DNA of 64,000 nucleotides from an uncultured bacterium (GCA_902765215.1 CACWZA010000012.1:1-64000); one strand, 5' to 3'. Positions 16,190 through 24,651 are shown, numbered from the stretch's first letter. Program-made: numbers and translations. Notes: a model not told the origin generated them from the letters alone.

Positions 16190-17291
16190 TATGTGCGATC
16201 TCTCTCGGTATTACAATATTGTATACAAGTCCTTTCATAGGAAGAATTTCAGCCCATATAACCCCGCCCAATTTCTTTGCAATATTAGATGCAGTCCCTA
16301 AAGCAAGTGCTCTTGAAATGGTGTTTTTGTTGGAACTGTCAATGATTGCATAAGGGTTAAATAATGTGCTCAATTCCGTTTCTAAAACTGTTGTATTGTT
16401 GCTTGATACCGTTATTAAAATAGAAGAATCTACAGGGAGATTTCTTGCAGTTAAAAATTCCTGATCAGCGTCAGCAATTGTGACATAGATGTTCCCCATA
16501 TCAATATCTCTTGCCATAACTTCAACAAGATTTTGCATCATCAGTTTAAAATTCGTTTCCTTTTGGTATACGGAACGCTTCAATTGTTTATCCGGTTCAA
16601 AGTTTATGTTAATTGCTTTTTCCGAATAAAGGTTTTTATTTGCCTTAACGATTGAATCGAGTGCATCAATAATATCGAAATATTTGTCGCTGTCTTCAAT
16701 CAAATCACCTTCTGTCTGAGAAAGTTCAACCAGTCTGTTGAAGAAATAGAGCAAATCTGATGAATTCTTTTTGATAATGTTGATGAATTTTGCCTGTTTT
16801 TCGTTAACATTACCGCCAAGTCCGTCAATCAGACCTTGTGAAAATCCGATAATTGATTGCAGAGGTGAATTAAACTTGTTAGAAAGTTTGACTAAGAAAC
16901 TGTTTTTGTCGCTGTTTACTTTCTGCGAATTTTCCTGTTCTTCAAGGATGTTGGATATGCGTTTGTAGTTTTGGGTAGAATCTCTGAGGGCAACAACATG
17001 TCCGCCTTCGATTTCACGAGATGTGATTTCAAAATATTCATCACCCTGAGTTGATTTTGCGATAAGTGCTTTGTGTGTATTTGCGGAATTTACTATCAGA
17101 TCGTAGCCGTTTTCCAGAATATCATTGATTGACTTTGAAAATAAAAGTCCTTCTTCCATTCTGAATAAATCGTGTGCCACATCATTAGCCCACTGAATAA
17201 TTCCGTTTGTACCGACAAAAACCACCCCGTCAGGCAGATTTCGCTGCACATCAATATTTTTTTGAATTGATAATATTTTACGAATATCCAT
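16182..17291 (-). CDS. PAS domain protein with degenerate histidine kinase module
   Basis: The 369-aa protein starts with a PAS-like sensor domain (residues 16-110, GVVFVGTNGIIQWAND) and a short coiled coil. The dimerisation helix that follows reads FLVKLSNKFNSPLQSIIGFS: Asn138 stands where histidine kinases have the phosphorylated His, and the rest of the H-box is well kept. The C-terminal ATPase region is weak: no clear N-box, and the G-box is replaced by polar sequence. No membrane helix. It is translationally coupled to the MalK-type ATPase, which suggests a regulatory, non-phosphorylating role. An unusual active kinase using another residue is less likely. Confidence 0.75.
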   Translation of the reverse strand: MDIRKILSIQKNIDVQRNLPDGVVFVGTNGIIQWANDVAHDLFRMEEGLLFSKSINDILENGYDLIVNSANTHKALIAKSTQGDEYFEITSREIEGGHVVALRDSTQNYKRISNILEEQENSQKVNSDKNSFLVKLSNKFNSPLQSIIGFSQGLIDGLGGNVNEKQAKFINIIKKNSSDLLYFFNRLVELSQTEGDLIEDSDKYFDIIDALDSIVKANKNLYSEKAININFEPDKQLKRSVYQKETNFKLMMQNLVEVMARDIDMGNIYVTIADADQEFLTARNLPVDSSILITVSSNNTTVLETELSTLFNPYAIIDSSNKNTISRALALGTASNIAKKLGGVIWAEILPMKGLVYNIVIPREIAHNE

Positions 17292-17360
17292 TAAAACACC
17301 TCTTTGGTTATTCTAGCATAAAGTTTTGAAGGGGTAAAGTGGTATAAAGTGTACACAAAA

Positions 17361-17390
17361 AAAAAGACCGGTTAATACCGGTCTTTTTTT
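17361..17390. terminator. Bidirectional terminator downstream of hpf
   Basis: AAGACCGG pairs with CCGGTCTT around TTAATA, with an A-run on one side and a T-run on the other. It ends the hpf transcript on the minus strand. Confidence 0.8.
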
Positions 17391-17403
17391 TAAGCCTGAA
17401 ATA

Positions 17404-17772
17404 TTATACTTCTGCTTCTTCAGGTTCTTCTTCTTTTGTTTCTATAACGTTACGGATAGAACCTTTGTCAGAAGATAATGATTTATCTTTGAACTTCTTA
17501 ACCTGTCTGTCCAATTTATCAGCAACTAAATCAATACTTGCATACATAGATTCATCTTCAGAAACTTCAACGTGAATGTTTTTACCGTTCAACTTACATG
17601 AAACTTCTGCTATATACTTACCTGATGCAGACGGATTCTTGATTACAGTCAAAATAACATCAATAGCTGTAATTTGATCGTAATGATTTGCTACTTTACC
17701 TAATTTTTCTTTCACATACGCTTTGATAGCATCTGTAATTTCAATGTTTTTACCATTAACGTGAATATGCAT
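17404..17772 (-). CDS. hpf: Ribosome hibernation-promoting factor (HPF/YfiA family)
   Basis: HPF binds the decoding centre of idle 30S subunits. MHIHVNGKNIEITDAIKAYV at the N-terminus and VEVSEDESMYASIDLVADKL in the middle are family hallmarks. At 122 aa it has only the S30AE domain plus an acidic tail (EEEPEEAEV), so it is the short form and lacks the dimerisation domain of long HPF. It is transcribed alone, with a terminator directly after it. Expression in stationary phase would be expected from the family; no special control element is evident. Confidence 0.92.
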   Translation of the reverse strand: MHIHVNGKNIEITDAIKAYVKEKLGKVANHYDQITAIDVILTVIKNPSASGKYIAEVSCKLNGKNIHVEVSEDESMYASIDLVADKLDRQVKKFKDKSLSSDKGSIRNVIETKEEEPEEAEV

Positions 17773-17865
17773 TTAAGCCTCCTAATAAACTACCATATCC
17801 ATTATACAACACTTTAACCGATTTTTAAAGTATTAGTATAAGGAAAATAAAAAATCTTTTAAATA

Positions 17866-18108
17866 CTAATCTTCGAGAATTTGAGCTGCCCCATCTTCAA
17901 TATATTGAGGTATCTCAACATTCGGGGTACCGATAGATCTCACTAATTCAAGAACGGACGCTTTCATTTGACATTTTTGCGAGGAACCGCTGAAAAATTC
18001 GCTGTAAAAACAGCCCGTACAATTGCAGCCTCGTTTGTAGCAATCTACAGCTGCAGGTGTCCATCTTCTGACTGCAACTGCTCTCCCCATATCACGACTT
18101 CTAAACAA
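17866..18108 (-). CDS. Small five-cysteine protein, family CysA (copy 1)
   Basis: The 80-aa protein (start TTG at 18108, five bases after GGAGG) contains DCYKRGCNCTGCF followed by KCQMK: the spacing is C-x4-C-x-C-x2-C-x12-C. The gene at 38473-38685 encodes a clear paralogue with the same cysteines and the same flanking W..xA.DCY and MKxxVxxL..IGxP. The clustered CxCxxC suggests a metal or Fe-S site. There is no signal peptide. The family is not one I can name. An ATG at 18090 is an alternative start. Confidence 0.7.
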   Translation of the reverse strand: MFRSRDMGRAVAVRRWTPAAVDCYKRGCNCTGCFYSEFFSGSSQKCQMKASVLELVRSIGTPNVEIPQYIEDGAAQILED

Positions 18109-18503
18109 TATATCCTCCAAAATTATATAATCAATTATTCTTTAATTTATCAACTATCCCGAGGGCCATCTCCTCTATCCCACTAGGTTTGCCCTCTCCA
18201 TATTTTCATTATATAGATTAAGGTCCTTATTACAAGAGGTTTGTAAACGATTATTACAAGTGTTTCAAATACACGCAAAACGACATGGTGTCTGTAATAC
18301 AGGCAAATCAAAGTCCTGTACATGAGATTATGACATGGTTTGCATGGTGTCGAAACATGGAAACCCATGCATGGTGCATGTTTTCATGTTTTTAAAAAGT
18401 GTTAACTTTTGTAAAAAAGTTAGCATGTTGCCAGTTTTCATGCCTGTTTTAAAAATCAAGATTTAAATAAATTATTGTTTAAAGGCATTGAATTACAACA
18501 GAA
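18109..18503. other. Intergenic region with CATG-rich dyads
   Basis: No coding sequence is supported here. Between about 18285 and 18395 there are repeated ATGG/CATG words forming small dyads, among them GACATGGTGTC, CCATGCATGG and CATGCATGGTGCATG. A copy of the 13-mer AAATTATTGTTTA lies at 18469-18481. No promoter or terminator is clear. The short frame at 18183-18368 on the minus strand is not convincing. Confidence 0.5.
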
Positions 18504-19112
18504 TTACAGCGGTTTTACATCCGCATAAATCAAACTTGACCAGTCATCAAAGAAGCTCACCTGAGTAAGACTGCCTGTTTTTATCAGTATTCTGAACTGG
18601 TCTTCCGGCGATACTTTTAAAACTTGTGCTACTACTGATTGGATAATCATAGGGTAGGTGACAACTATCAGTCGTGAATTTTTGTTCTCGCCGACAAGTT
18701 TCATTACTTCTTTGTGCACTCTCTCATTGAAGTCAACCAGTAATTCGCACCCCTCAACATCTATATTTGCTATTGTCGGGAAATCATCCGAATACTGTTT
18801 TGCAACGGCTTCAAAAGTTTTTCCGTTCAGGGTGCCGCATTTTCTTATGTGGAGGTTGTCTACTACTTCAAAGTCCTGACGGAACATCTTTGCAATAGGT
18901 TTTACCGTTTGTATGCATCTTGTTGCAGGACTTGTGAAGATTTTATCGTTCTTAACCCCGCGAACTTTTAAATATTCGCATACTTTTTCGATTTCTTCCT
19001 GTCCGTTTTCTGTCAACGGAGGATATTTTTCGGAATCAGATATTCTGTTTTCCTGTGTGTATACGGTTTCACCATGGGATATAAATGTTATTTTGCATTT
19101 TCTCTTTAACAA
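18504..19112 (-). CDS. Histidine phosphatase-superfamily protein, probably inactive
   Basis: The 202-aa protein has the phosphoglycerate-mutase fold pattern (PLTENGQEEIEKVCEYL, then TSPATRCIQTVKPIA) but departs from it at catalytic positions. The RHGE motif reads SHGE (Ser12-His13), the conserved Glu after the second helix is not seen in LHIRKCGTLNG, and the second catalytic His is Tyr153 in VVTYPMIIQ. The start is TTG at 19112, seven bases after GAGG, with an upstream TATAAT. His13 is kept, so residual activity cannot be excluded, but a binding or regulatory role is likelier. Confidence 0.75.
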   Translation of the reverse strand: MLKRKCKITFISHGETVYTQENRISDSEKYPPLTENGQEEIEKVCEYLKVRGVKNDKIFTSPATRCIQTVKPIAKMFRQDFEVVDNLHIRKCGTLNGKTFEAVAKQYSDDFPTIANIDVEGCELLVDFNERVHKEVMKLVGENKNSRLIVVTYPMIIQSVVAQVLKVSPEDQFRILIKTGSLTQVSFFDDWSSLIYADVKPL

Positions 19113-19161
19113 AGTAGTACCTCTTTTTTCTTATTATAACATGGTTCTTTATTATTTGCAT

Positions 19162-19174
19162 AAATTATTGTTTA
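19162..19174. promoter_or_regulatory. AAATTATTGTTTA 13-mer
   Basis: One of six exact copies in intergenic DNA (others at 12211-12223, 18469-18481, 19502-19514, 19619-19631 and 43029-43041). It lies upstream of the phosphatase-like gene. Confidence 0.5.
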
Positions 19175-19220
19175 GAGGTGAACGAAGTTCACCTTGAAAT
19201 AAGGGAAAATATAAAAATAA

Positions 19221-19302
19221 CGATTACGGGTTTGATGAACCATTTCTTTGACCGCAAAGAAACGGTTCACAAAGAAACTCTCCGACCTGACTCTCCGTAA
19301 TC
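19221..19302 (+). repeat. Dispersed repeat R1, copy 2
   Basis: It matches 1-82 in inverted orientation over its full length with a few substitutions. The inner hairpin formed by ATTTCTTTG/CAAAGAAA is kept. The following 100 bp (19303-19400) may belong to the same repeat, but its counterpart lies outside the window. Confidence 0.8.
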
Positions 19303-19410
19303 ACTCATCTGTTAGGATTTCACATCGGTCGTTCAAACTCGCGATTTTACAGATGTTTTTAATGTTAGTGTAAAATCCAACATCTGCGGATTACTACGAA
19401 AAGGTCGGAT

Positions 19411-19494
19411 TAACCCCCTCCCTGCCTCCCCCTTTTCATAGGGGGAGGGCAATCACATATTTTCCCCTCTCCTAAAGAATAGGAGAGGGGAAAA
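19411..19494. repeat. GC-rich hairpin pair
   Basis: Two strong hairpins in tandem: one pairs GCCTCCCCCT with AGGGGGAGGGC (about 19421-19450), the other pairs TTTTCCCCTCTCCT with AGGAGAGGGGAAAA (19460-19494). They abut element E2. No gene is supported in this block. Confidence 0.65.
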
Positions 19495-19616
19495 TATTAA
19501 ATAAACAATAATTTTAAAAATGAAATAACCTCTCCGCGGGAGAGGTCGAATATCTTATGATTTGCCTGCAAATTATTAGATATTCGGGTGAGGGGTGTTT
19601 TATATATTTACCCCCC
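19487..19616 (+). repeat. MITE-like GGGGTAAAT element E2
   Basis: The right end is TATATATTTACCCC and the inner part holds CCTCTCCGCGGGAGAGG and a hairpin GAATATCT...AGATATTC. The inner 80 bp match element E3 (38128-38235) in inverted orientation nearly base for base. The left boundary is less certain (GGGGAAAATATT). Confidence 0.7.
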
Positions 19617-19618
19617 TC

Positions 19619-19654
19619 TAAACAATAATTTGTCTTTGTGCTAAAATCAATTTG
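19619..19654 (+). promoter_or_regulatory. Promoter of the zinc-ribbon gene
   Basis: TAAACAATAATTT, the inverted form of the recurrent 13-mer, is followed by an extended -10 TGC-TAAAAT at 19640-19648, a spacer and GGAG before the ATG at 19685. Confidence 0.5.
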
Positions 19655-19684
19655 CAAATTGGATATTAGAAAAAGGAGAATATT

Positions 19685-21415
19685 ATGTTTTGCCCTAATT
19701 GTGGAAAAGAAATAAATGATAATTCAAACTTTTGTTTGTATTGCGGACACAAGTTTGCAGACGAAAATGCTGAGAATGAGGAAATTTATTCTCATTCTTA
19801 TTACAAAGATTCATACAAGAAAAATGTTCAGCACGAAAATAAGGAATTTTCTTTTGTCGATACCTTCTTCAAAGGTGTTGCGGCAATGTTTATACTTATA
19901 CTTTGTGTGTTTGGATTTTTCTTTATAAAGAATTATGTTGCAGGTGATTTATTCAGCTTTGACAAAGTCAACTATGAAAAGTATGTTGAAGATCCGTCAC
20001 TGATTCCTGAATTAACCCAGCCTGAGACATTAGAGGGGTTAATCTCTAACCTTAAAGATGTTCAGAACTTCCTTGAACTCTATCTGAAAGTTTCTGATGA
20101 TGATTCCGAAACAAAGCTTGAAACTTTTGACAGGTACAGAAAAGAGCTTTTGAAACTTCAAAACTTCAATAATACCAATATTTTAAATGGTGATGTTCAG
20201 TTCAGAACTCCGAGAACGGAAAAAGAGTTTAAGAAGCTCCAAAAACAATATTCAAAAATTCTGGACAAAGTCGGCTTGATGATTGTTGCTGACGAAAGTT
20301 ATTCAAAATATCACTTAGAAGAAGATGCAAGATTTACAAGCAGAAAATTTGGGAAATATCTCCCTGACGATATTGCAAAGTATCTGAAACTTAGAGCAGA
20401 CAATTACAAACCTTGTATGTATAAAGACGAACTCTTAATTAAGCCGTTTGATTTGGCTAAGAGAATTGCTGATTATGAAACCTTTATGAATGAAAACAAA
20501 GATTTCAGATATATTGATGAAGTCAGAGATTTGCTGTTCTCATATACATTTGTATATGCGTTCACTTCTGACAGAACAAATGTAATTTATATAAACAAAA
20601 AGACCTTTAAAAAGAGTGATAAAAAGTTCATGAAAAAATACCCGATATCACAGCTGAGAGAACTTGTTTCTCACCTTTTATCATCAGCAAACGGTATTTC
20701 TTCAAAACAATTTGACGAAATGTACCCTTATGAATACCAAAAAGGTTTAGATGCAATAAAACCTGAAAAGTCTGAGTTATCAGATATTTTCACTACTGTA
20801 AGAAAAAATATAATGAAACTTCGTTCAGATGATAATTTTGAATATATGTACATATCATCAACAGATACTTGGAGTGCTTATGATGCATCAAAACCATTGA
20901 AGAAGGGCGACTTCATTTTGGCACACTCAGGAAGCGGATACGAAGTTTATGATTATAAATATAAAAAGACAAATCAGACTTTACAGTTGGAAGATAATGC
21001 CAAGTTCTTTATTAAGAATAATCAGCTTTTTGCATATTCTGCTAACCACCTTCAGATACAGGTACTGGAAAGTTCATACGGAAGTTTCAGTTTCCGAACG
21101 GTTTCCGTAAAAGGAATTAAGAAAATATTCCCTGATATCCTGATTATCAATATAGATACTTTTGGGGAATATTCTGTTCAGATAGATAAACCTGTAGGCC
21201 CGAAAACATATATGTTGATTTCAACCTCAGGCGGTAATTATGAAGGTTACAGTCTTTCAGGTAATATGCAGCCGGGTGAATTAAGTAATATCTTTACTGT
21301 GTCATCTGATTCTGCTCAGGTAAACTGGCTTCCTTCAGGTGAGGGCGACAGTTATCACATGTATTTTGTTACTCAGGGCGGACAGCCTGCGAATACGGAA
21401 CAGACTGCCGAATAA
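19685..21415 (+). CDS. Zinc-ribbon membrane protein, unknown function
   Basis: The 576-aa protein opens with a zinc ribbon (Cys3, Cys6, Cys17, Cys20: CPNCG and CLYCG), then a Ser/Tyr/Lys-rich linker and one membrane helix at about residues 63-82 (GVAAMFILILCVFGFFF). The remaining 490 residues would face the periplasm; they contain a helical region rich in Lys/Glu and a C-terminal beta-rich part with Ser/Gly patterns. Similar zinc-ribbon-plus-helix proteins exist in many bacteria with diverse outer domains. AAAAGGAG precedes the ATG, and a terminator follows at 21437-21466. It forms a single-gene unit. Confidence 0.75.
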   Translation: MFCPNCGKEINDNSNFCLYCGHKFADENAENEEIYSHSYYKDSYKKNVQHENKEFSFVDTFFKGVAAMFILILCVFGFFFIKNYVAGDLFSFDKVNYEKYVEDPSLIPELTQPETLEGLISNLKDVQNFLELYLKVSDDDSETKLETFDRYRKELLKLQNFNNTNILNGDVQFRTPRTEKEFKKLQKQYSKILDKVGLMIVADESYSKYHLEEDARFTSRKFGKYLPDDIAKYLKLRADNYKPCMYKDELLIKPFDLAKRIADYETFMNENKDFRYIDEVRDLLFSYTFVYAFTSDRTNVIYINKKTFKKSDKKFMKKYPISQLRELVSHLLSSANGISSKQFDEMYPYEYQKGLDAIKPEKSELSDIFTTVRKNIMKLRSDDNFEYMYISSTDTWSAYDASKPLKKGDFILAHSGSGYEVYDYKYKKTNQTLQLEDNAKFFIKNNQLFAYSANHLQIQVLESSYGSFSFRTVSVKGIKKIFPDILIINIDTFGEYSVQIDKPVGPKTYMLISTSGGNYEGYSLSGNMQPGELSNIFTVSSDSAQVNWLPSGEGDSYHMYFVTQGGQPANTEQTAE

Positions 21416-21436
21416 AATAATGAACATAAAGCAATA

Positions 21437-21466
21437 AAAAGGGGGACATTTCGTTCCCCTTTTATT
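21437..21466 (+). terminator. Rho-independent terminator
   Basis: AAAAGGGGGA pairs with TCCCCTTTT around a short loop, then TATTTACT. It follows the zinc-ribbon gene. Confidence 0.75.
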
Positions 21467-21535
21467 TACTGAAAAGTTATTCATATTTACCCTTTTTGCT
21501 AATTAATGATACAATTAATAAAAACGGAGAGAAAA

Positions 21536-22096
21536 ATGGCTGTAAAAAAGATTGTAACATATGGTACTCCGTCTTTGAGAGAACCATCAAAAGAAGTACA
21601 TAAGGTATCAAGTAAGATAAAGACTCTTGTTCAGGACTTGTTTGATACAATGTATATGAATAACGGGGTAGGGCTTGCCGCACCGCAGATTGGGGTAAAT
21701 CTGAGGGTGTTTGTTGTTGACTGTTCTACGGCGGATGAACCTCTAAAACCGATGGTTTTCATCAACCCTAAAATTATAAAAAAAGAGGGGGCGACTTTGT
21801 CGCAGGAAGGGTGTTTGAGTTTCCCTGATGCATATACGGAAGTAAAACGATATAACGATGTTATGATAAAAGCATTGGACAGAAACGGAAAACCATTTGT
21901 TATGGAAGCAAAAGGCGGAACACTTTTGGCAAGATGTCTTCAGCATGAGAATGACCATTTAGACGGTATTCTTTTTATAGACCATACAACTAACAGATTT
22001 GAGGCAGATAAGGTTCTTTCCGAACATAATCTTCCTCCTGTTGAAGTTGACAGAATTTTAGATGAACCTGAATTAGACAAAGAACTTGGTAAATAG
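21536..22096 (+). CDS. def: Peptide deformylase
   Basis: Def removes the formyl group from nascent proteins. All three motifs are present: GVGLAAPQIG, EGCLSFP with the metal-binding Cys, and QHENDHLDG with the HExxH-type ligands and catalytic Glu. I choose ATG 21536, which follows GGAGAG and gives 186 aa; a frame start at 21506 has no ribosome site. It begins an operon def-fmt-aroH-response regulator; fmt, which adds the formyl group, follows directly, the classic pairing. Confidence 0.95.
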   Translation: MAVKKIVTYGTPSLREPSKEVHKVSSKIKTLVQDLFDTMYMNNGVGLAAPQIGVNLRVFVVDCSTADEPLKPMVFINPKIIKKEGATLSQEGCLSFPDAYTEVKRYNDVMIKALDRNGKPFVMEAKGGTLLARCLQHENDHLDGILFIDHTTNRFEADKVLSEHNLPPVEVDRILDEPELDKELGK

Positions 22097-22109
22097 CGGA
22101 AAATTAAAA

Positions 22110-23039
22110 GTGAAAGATTATCCTGTAAAAGTTATATTTTTTGGAACGCCTGATATTGGGCTTAAGTCGTTGGATTATTTGTATAATTCCGACAAGATTG
22201 AAGTTGTAGCGGTTGTAACTCAGCCTGATAAACCGGCAGGGAGAGGGAAACATTTAAGACCTTCTCCGATAAAAGTCTATGCGCTTGAAAAAAATCTGCC
22301 TCTTTATCAGCCAAAATCAATCAGAAAAGAACCTGATATAATAAATGCACTTAAGGAATATAACCCTGATTTCTTTGTGACATTTGCATTCGGGCAGATT
22401 TTATCTCAGGAGGTTTTGGATATTCCAAAGTATGAAACTATTAATTTGCACGCATCACTTTTACCAAAATATCGCGGTGCAAACCCTATCCAAAGATGCA
22501 TTATAAACGGTGATACCGAAACAGGTATATGCACTATGATTACTGAACTGGGACTTGATTGCGGGGATATATGCATGCAGTCAAAAATTGATATTCCTGA
22601 CAGTATGACCTGTGAAGATTTATGGTTAAGGATTTCAGACGATTCACCTGAATTACTGGAAAAGACAATAATCGGGCTTTATGAAAATACAATAACTCCT
22701 TGCAAACAGTGTGAGAACGGGGTTTGTATGGCAGAGAAACTCAAAAAAGAGGAAACCCTTATTGACTGGAATAAGCCTGCTAAAGATATCCACAATCTTG
22801 TCAGAGGGGTTTATCATTCACCGAGCGCATATTTTATCCATAACGATAAAATAATTAAAGTGCTTAAAACCGTTGTTGAGGATAATTCTAACGACCATAA
22901 AGCAGGTGATATGGTTAAATCGGATAAAAACGGTGTTGTTATGCAGACGGGGGACGGACTTATCCGTTTGATTACGGTAAAACCCGAAGGAAAAGGTGAG
23001 ATGTCTGCACGCGACTGGGCAAACGGTTTAAAGGGGTAA
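22110..23039 (+). CDS. fmt: Methionyl-tRNA formyltransferase
   Basis: Fmt formylates initiator Met-tRNA with 10-formyl-THF. FFGTPDIG, then the catalytic NLHASLLPKYRGANPIQR (Asn, His) and ITELGLDCGD are diagnostic. The start is most likely GTG at 22110 (309 aa), four residues before VKVIFFGTP; a TTG at 22086 inside def is possible. It lies 13 nt after def. A C-terminal domain of about 100 residues for tRNA binding is present (WANGLKG at the end). Confidence 0.94.
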   Translation: MKDYPVKVIFFGTPDIGLKSLDYLYNSDKIEVVAVVTQPDKPAGRGKHLRPSPIKVYALEKNLPLYQPKSIRKEPDIINALKEYNPDFFVTFAFGQILSQEVLDIPKYETINLHASLLPKYRGANPIQRCIINGDTETGICTMITELGLDCGDICMQSKIDIPDSMTCEDLWLRISDDSPELLEKTIIGLYENTITPCKQCENGVCMAEKLKKEETLIDWNKPAKDIHNLVRGVYHSPSAYFIHNDKIIKVLKTVVEDNSNDHKAGDMVKSDKNGVVMQTGDGLIRLITVKPEGKGEMSARDWANGLKG

Positions 23040-23056
23040 AGAAGGTGGAAACGGTT

Positions 23057-23407
23057 ATGATTACAAAAGGTATCAGAGGGGCAATAACAGTAGATTTTAA
23101 TACTGAAGAAAGCATAAAAGAAGCGACTTTAGAGCTTCTTAAAGAAATGGTTGAAAAGAATAATATTGATAAATCAAAGATATCTCATGCAATATTTACG
23201 CTTACGGATGATTTGAATGCAGTTTTCCCTGCAAAGTTTGCAAGACTTGATTTCGGTTGGGATAAGGTTGCAATGATGTGTTATCACGAGCTTGATGTTC
23301 CAAATTCTTTAAAAATGTGTTTAAGAGTTTTGATTGTTCTTAATTGTGAAGAAGATTTTGAGCCTCAGTTTGTTTACTTAAAGGGTGCTTCAAATCTGAG
23401 GAAATAG
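23057..23407 (+). CDS. aroH: Chorismate mutase, AroH class
   Basis: This monofunctional enzyme converts chorismate to prephenate. ITKGIRGAITVD at the N-terminus, FTLTDDLNAVFPAKFAR in the middle and CLRVLIVLN near the end match the AroH trimeric fold, including the Arg in GIRGA and the FPA segment. The ATG at 23057 gives the usual 116 aa and has GAAGGTGG upstream; GTG at 23045 is an alternative. It sits between fmt and a receiver-domain gene with only a few bases between each. Confidence 0.9.
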   Translation: MITKGIRGAITVDFNTEESIKEATLELLKEMVEKNNIDKSKISHAIFTLTDDLNAVFPAKFARLDFGWDKVAMMCYHELDVPNSLKMCLRVLIVLNCEEDFEPQFVYLKGASNLRK

Positions 23408-23409
23408 TT

Positions 23410-23823
23410 ATGAAAAGAGTATTGGCCGTTGATGACAGTCCTGCGTGGAGAGCGTTTCACAAAAGGAATATTGAGGAAATATTTATAGAACTTGGAATTG
23501 CTGAGGAAGATTATAAACTGGACATAGCCGAATCTGCCCGTCAGGGTTACGATTTAGTTATGCAAAATAATGATACCCCTTATGATGTTATTATTACCGA
23601 TTTACAGATGGAGTCTGATTTTGAGCCGTTGCTTGCGGGGGAATGGCTTACCGAACAGATTAAAACTTTTGATAAATACTTCAATGCAAAAATTATTCTG
23701 TGTTCGGGAATGTACAATATAAAACATATTGCCCAAAACAATAATGTTGATTATATACCTAAAAGGGTTGCGGTTGCCGATATAAACGAATATAAAGACT
23801 TGGTTTTAGGTTATCTGAATTAG
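23410..23823 (+). CDS. Stand-alone response-regulator receiver protein
   Basis: The 137-aa protein is a lone receiver domain: the acidic pair is in VLAVDDSP (Asp8-Asp9), the phospho-acceptor Asp in VIITDLQME, the conserved Ser in ILCSGMY and the Lys in YIPKRV. There is no output domain, so it works through partners, as CheY or Spo0F do. There is an insertion between the second helix and third strand compared with CheY. It ends the def operon, overlapping convergently by four bases with an acetyltransferase gene. No cognate kinase is nearby. Confidence 0.88.
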   Translation: MKRVLAVDDSPAWRAFHKRNIEEIFIELGIAEEDYKLDIAESARQGYDLVMQNNDTPYDVIITDLQMESDFEPLLAGEWLTEQIKTFDKYFNAKIILCSGMYNIKHIAQNNNVDYIPKRVAVADINEYKDLVLGYLN

Positions 23824-24542
23824 TCCTTCTGTAATCTTTTGCATTTTGCACAAATTTCGTACCAGCGCGGTCTGCTCTCTTGTATAATTCTTGTTAAAAA
23901 GCTGGTGTATTTCGGGTAGTCAGGGCGTTGTTTTGCGATATGGTTTATAATTTTTGATTCGTCGGCATTATCAGGGTTTAAATCCCGAAATCCTAATTTT
24001 TTATAAAACCCGTCTGCAACTTTTTCACCTGTGAGAAAAACATCGGTGAAAATATAACGGTTTGCATCTATTGATTTTTCAAGCATTAATCTTGCAAGAC
24101 TGTTCCCTCTGTAGTCTTTGTTGACGGCAAGAGAATCTATATAAAGAGTATTGTATCTTGCTTTTGGTACATCTTCGCAACCGTAGGACAGGCATGCACC
24201 CTGTATGTTTTTCTTTGAGTCTGTTGCGACAAGCATAGTCAAATGTTGATTGCTTTCATCACGGATACTGTTCCCGTAAAAATTTTCAAAGGTATCAAGA
24301 AAATCTTTCTTTTCACTTTTTGAAAGTTTGTTGTAATTCAGCCATGCGGGATCGTTTGTATCGTGAGAAAAGTTTTCACAGAAAAATTCGGTTATTTTTT
24401 TGATAAATTTTTTGGTTACTTTATTGTAATTTACTTCAGCAACATCGAGAACCCCTTTTGCTGTCTGAACTTTGAACGGTTCAATCGGGTTAAGTCTTGA
24501 AGTATATGCAGGGCTGTATCTGTTGTTTGAAAAAATTTGCAT
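23820..24542 (-). CDS. GNAT-family acetyltransferase with Asn-rich leader
   Basis: Residues 90-190 carry the GNAT core: LYIDSLAVNKDYRGNSLARLMLEKS is the acetyl-CoA-binding segment, although the usual RxxGxG/A reads RGNSLA, and VADGFYKKLGFRDL is the closing motif B. The first 25 residues (Asn/Ser/Tyr-rich, ending in EPFKVQTAKG) resemble the N-terminal leader of several other proteins in the window. At 240 aa it is longer than typical GNATs. Before the ATG there is TATTAA six bases away and no ribosome site, so it may be leaderless too. Substrate unknown. Confidence 0.75.
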   Translation of the reverse strand: MQIFSNNRYSPAYTSRLNPIEPFKVQTAKGVLDVAEVNYNKVTKKFIKKITEFFCENFSHDTNDPAWLNYNKLSKSEKKDFLDTFENFYGNSIRDESNQHLTMLVATDSKKNIQGACLSYGCEDVPKARYNTLYIDSLAVNKDYRGNSLARLMLEKSIDANRYIFTDVFLTGEKVADGFYKKLGFRDLNPDNADESKIINHIAKQRPDYPKYTSFLTRIIQESRPRWYEICAKCKRLQKD

Positions 24543-24651
24543 ACAGTTTTAATAATCAAACATGAAAAAATTTGCTAATAAAAACAGTTTTCTTGTTCAT
24601 TATAATTGGTTTTATCTTGTCAGAAAAATATGTTCATGTTTAAATAAGAAT

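Noticed and set aside
18183-18368. A 61-codon minus-strand frame in the CATG-rich gap
   Set aside because: No ribosome site or promoter, and the residues reflect the repeated CATG words.
19411-19616. Clustered hairpins considered as a CRISPR array
   Set aside because: The repeats are inverted and not regularly spaced, there are no unique spacers, and no cas genes are present.
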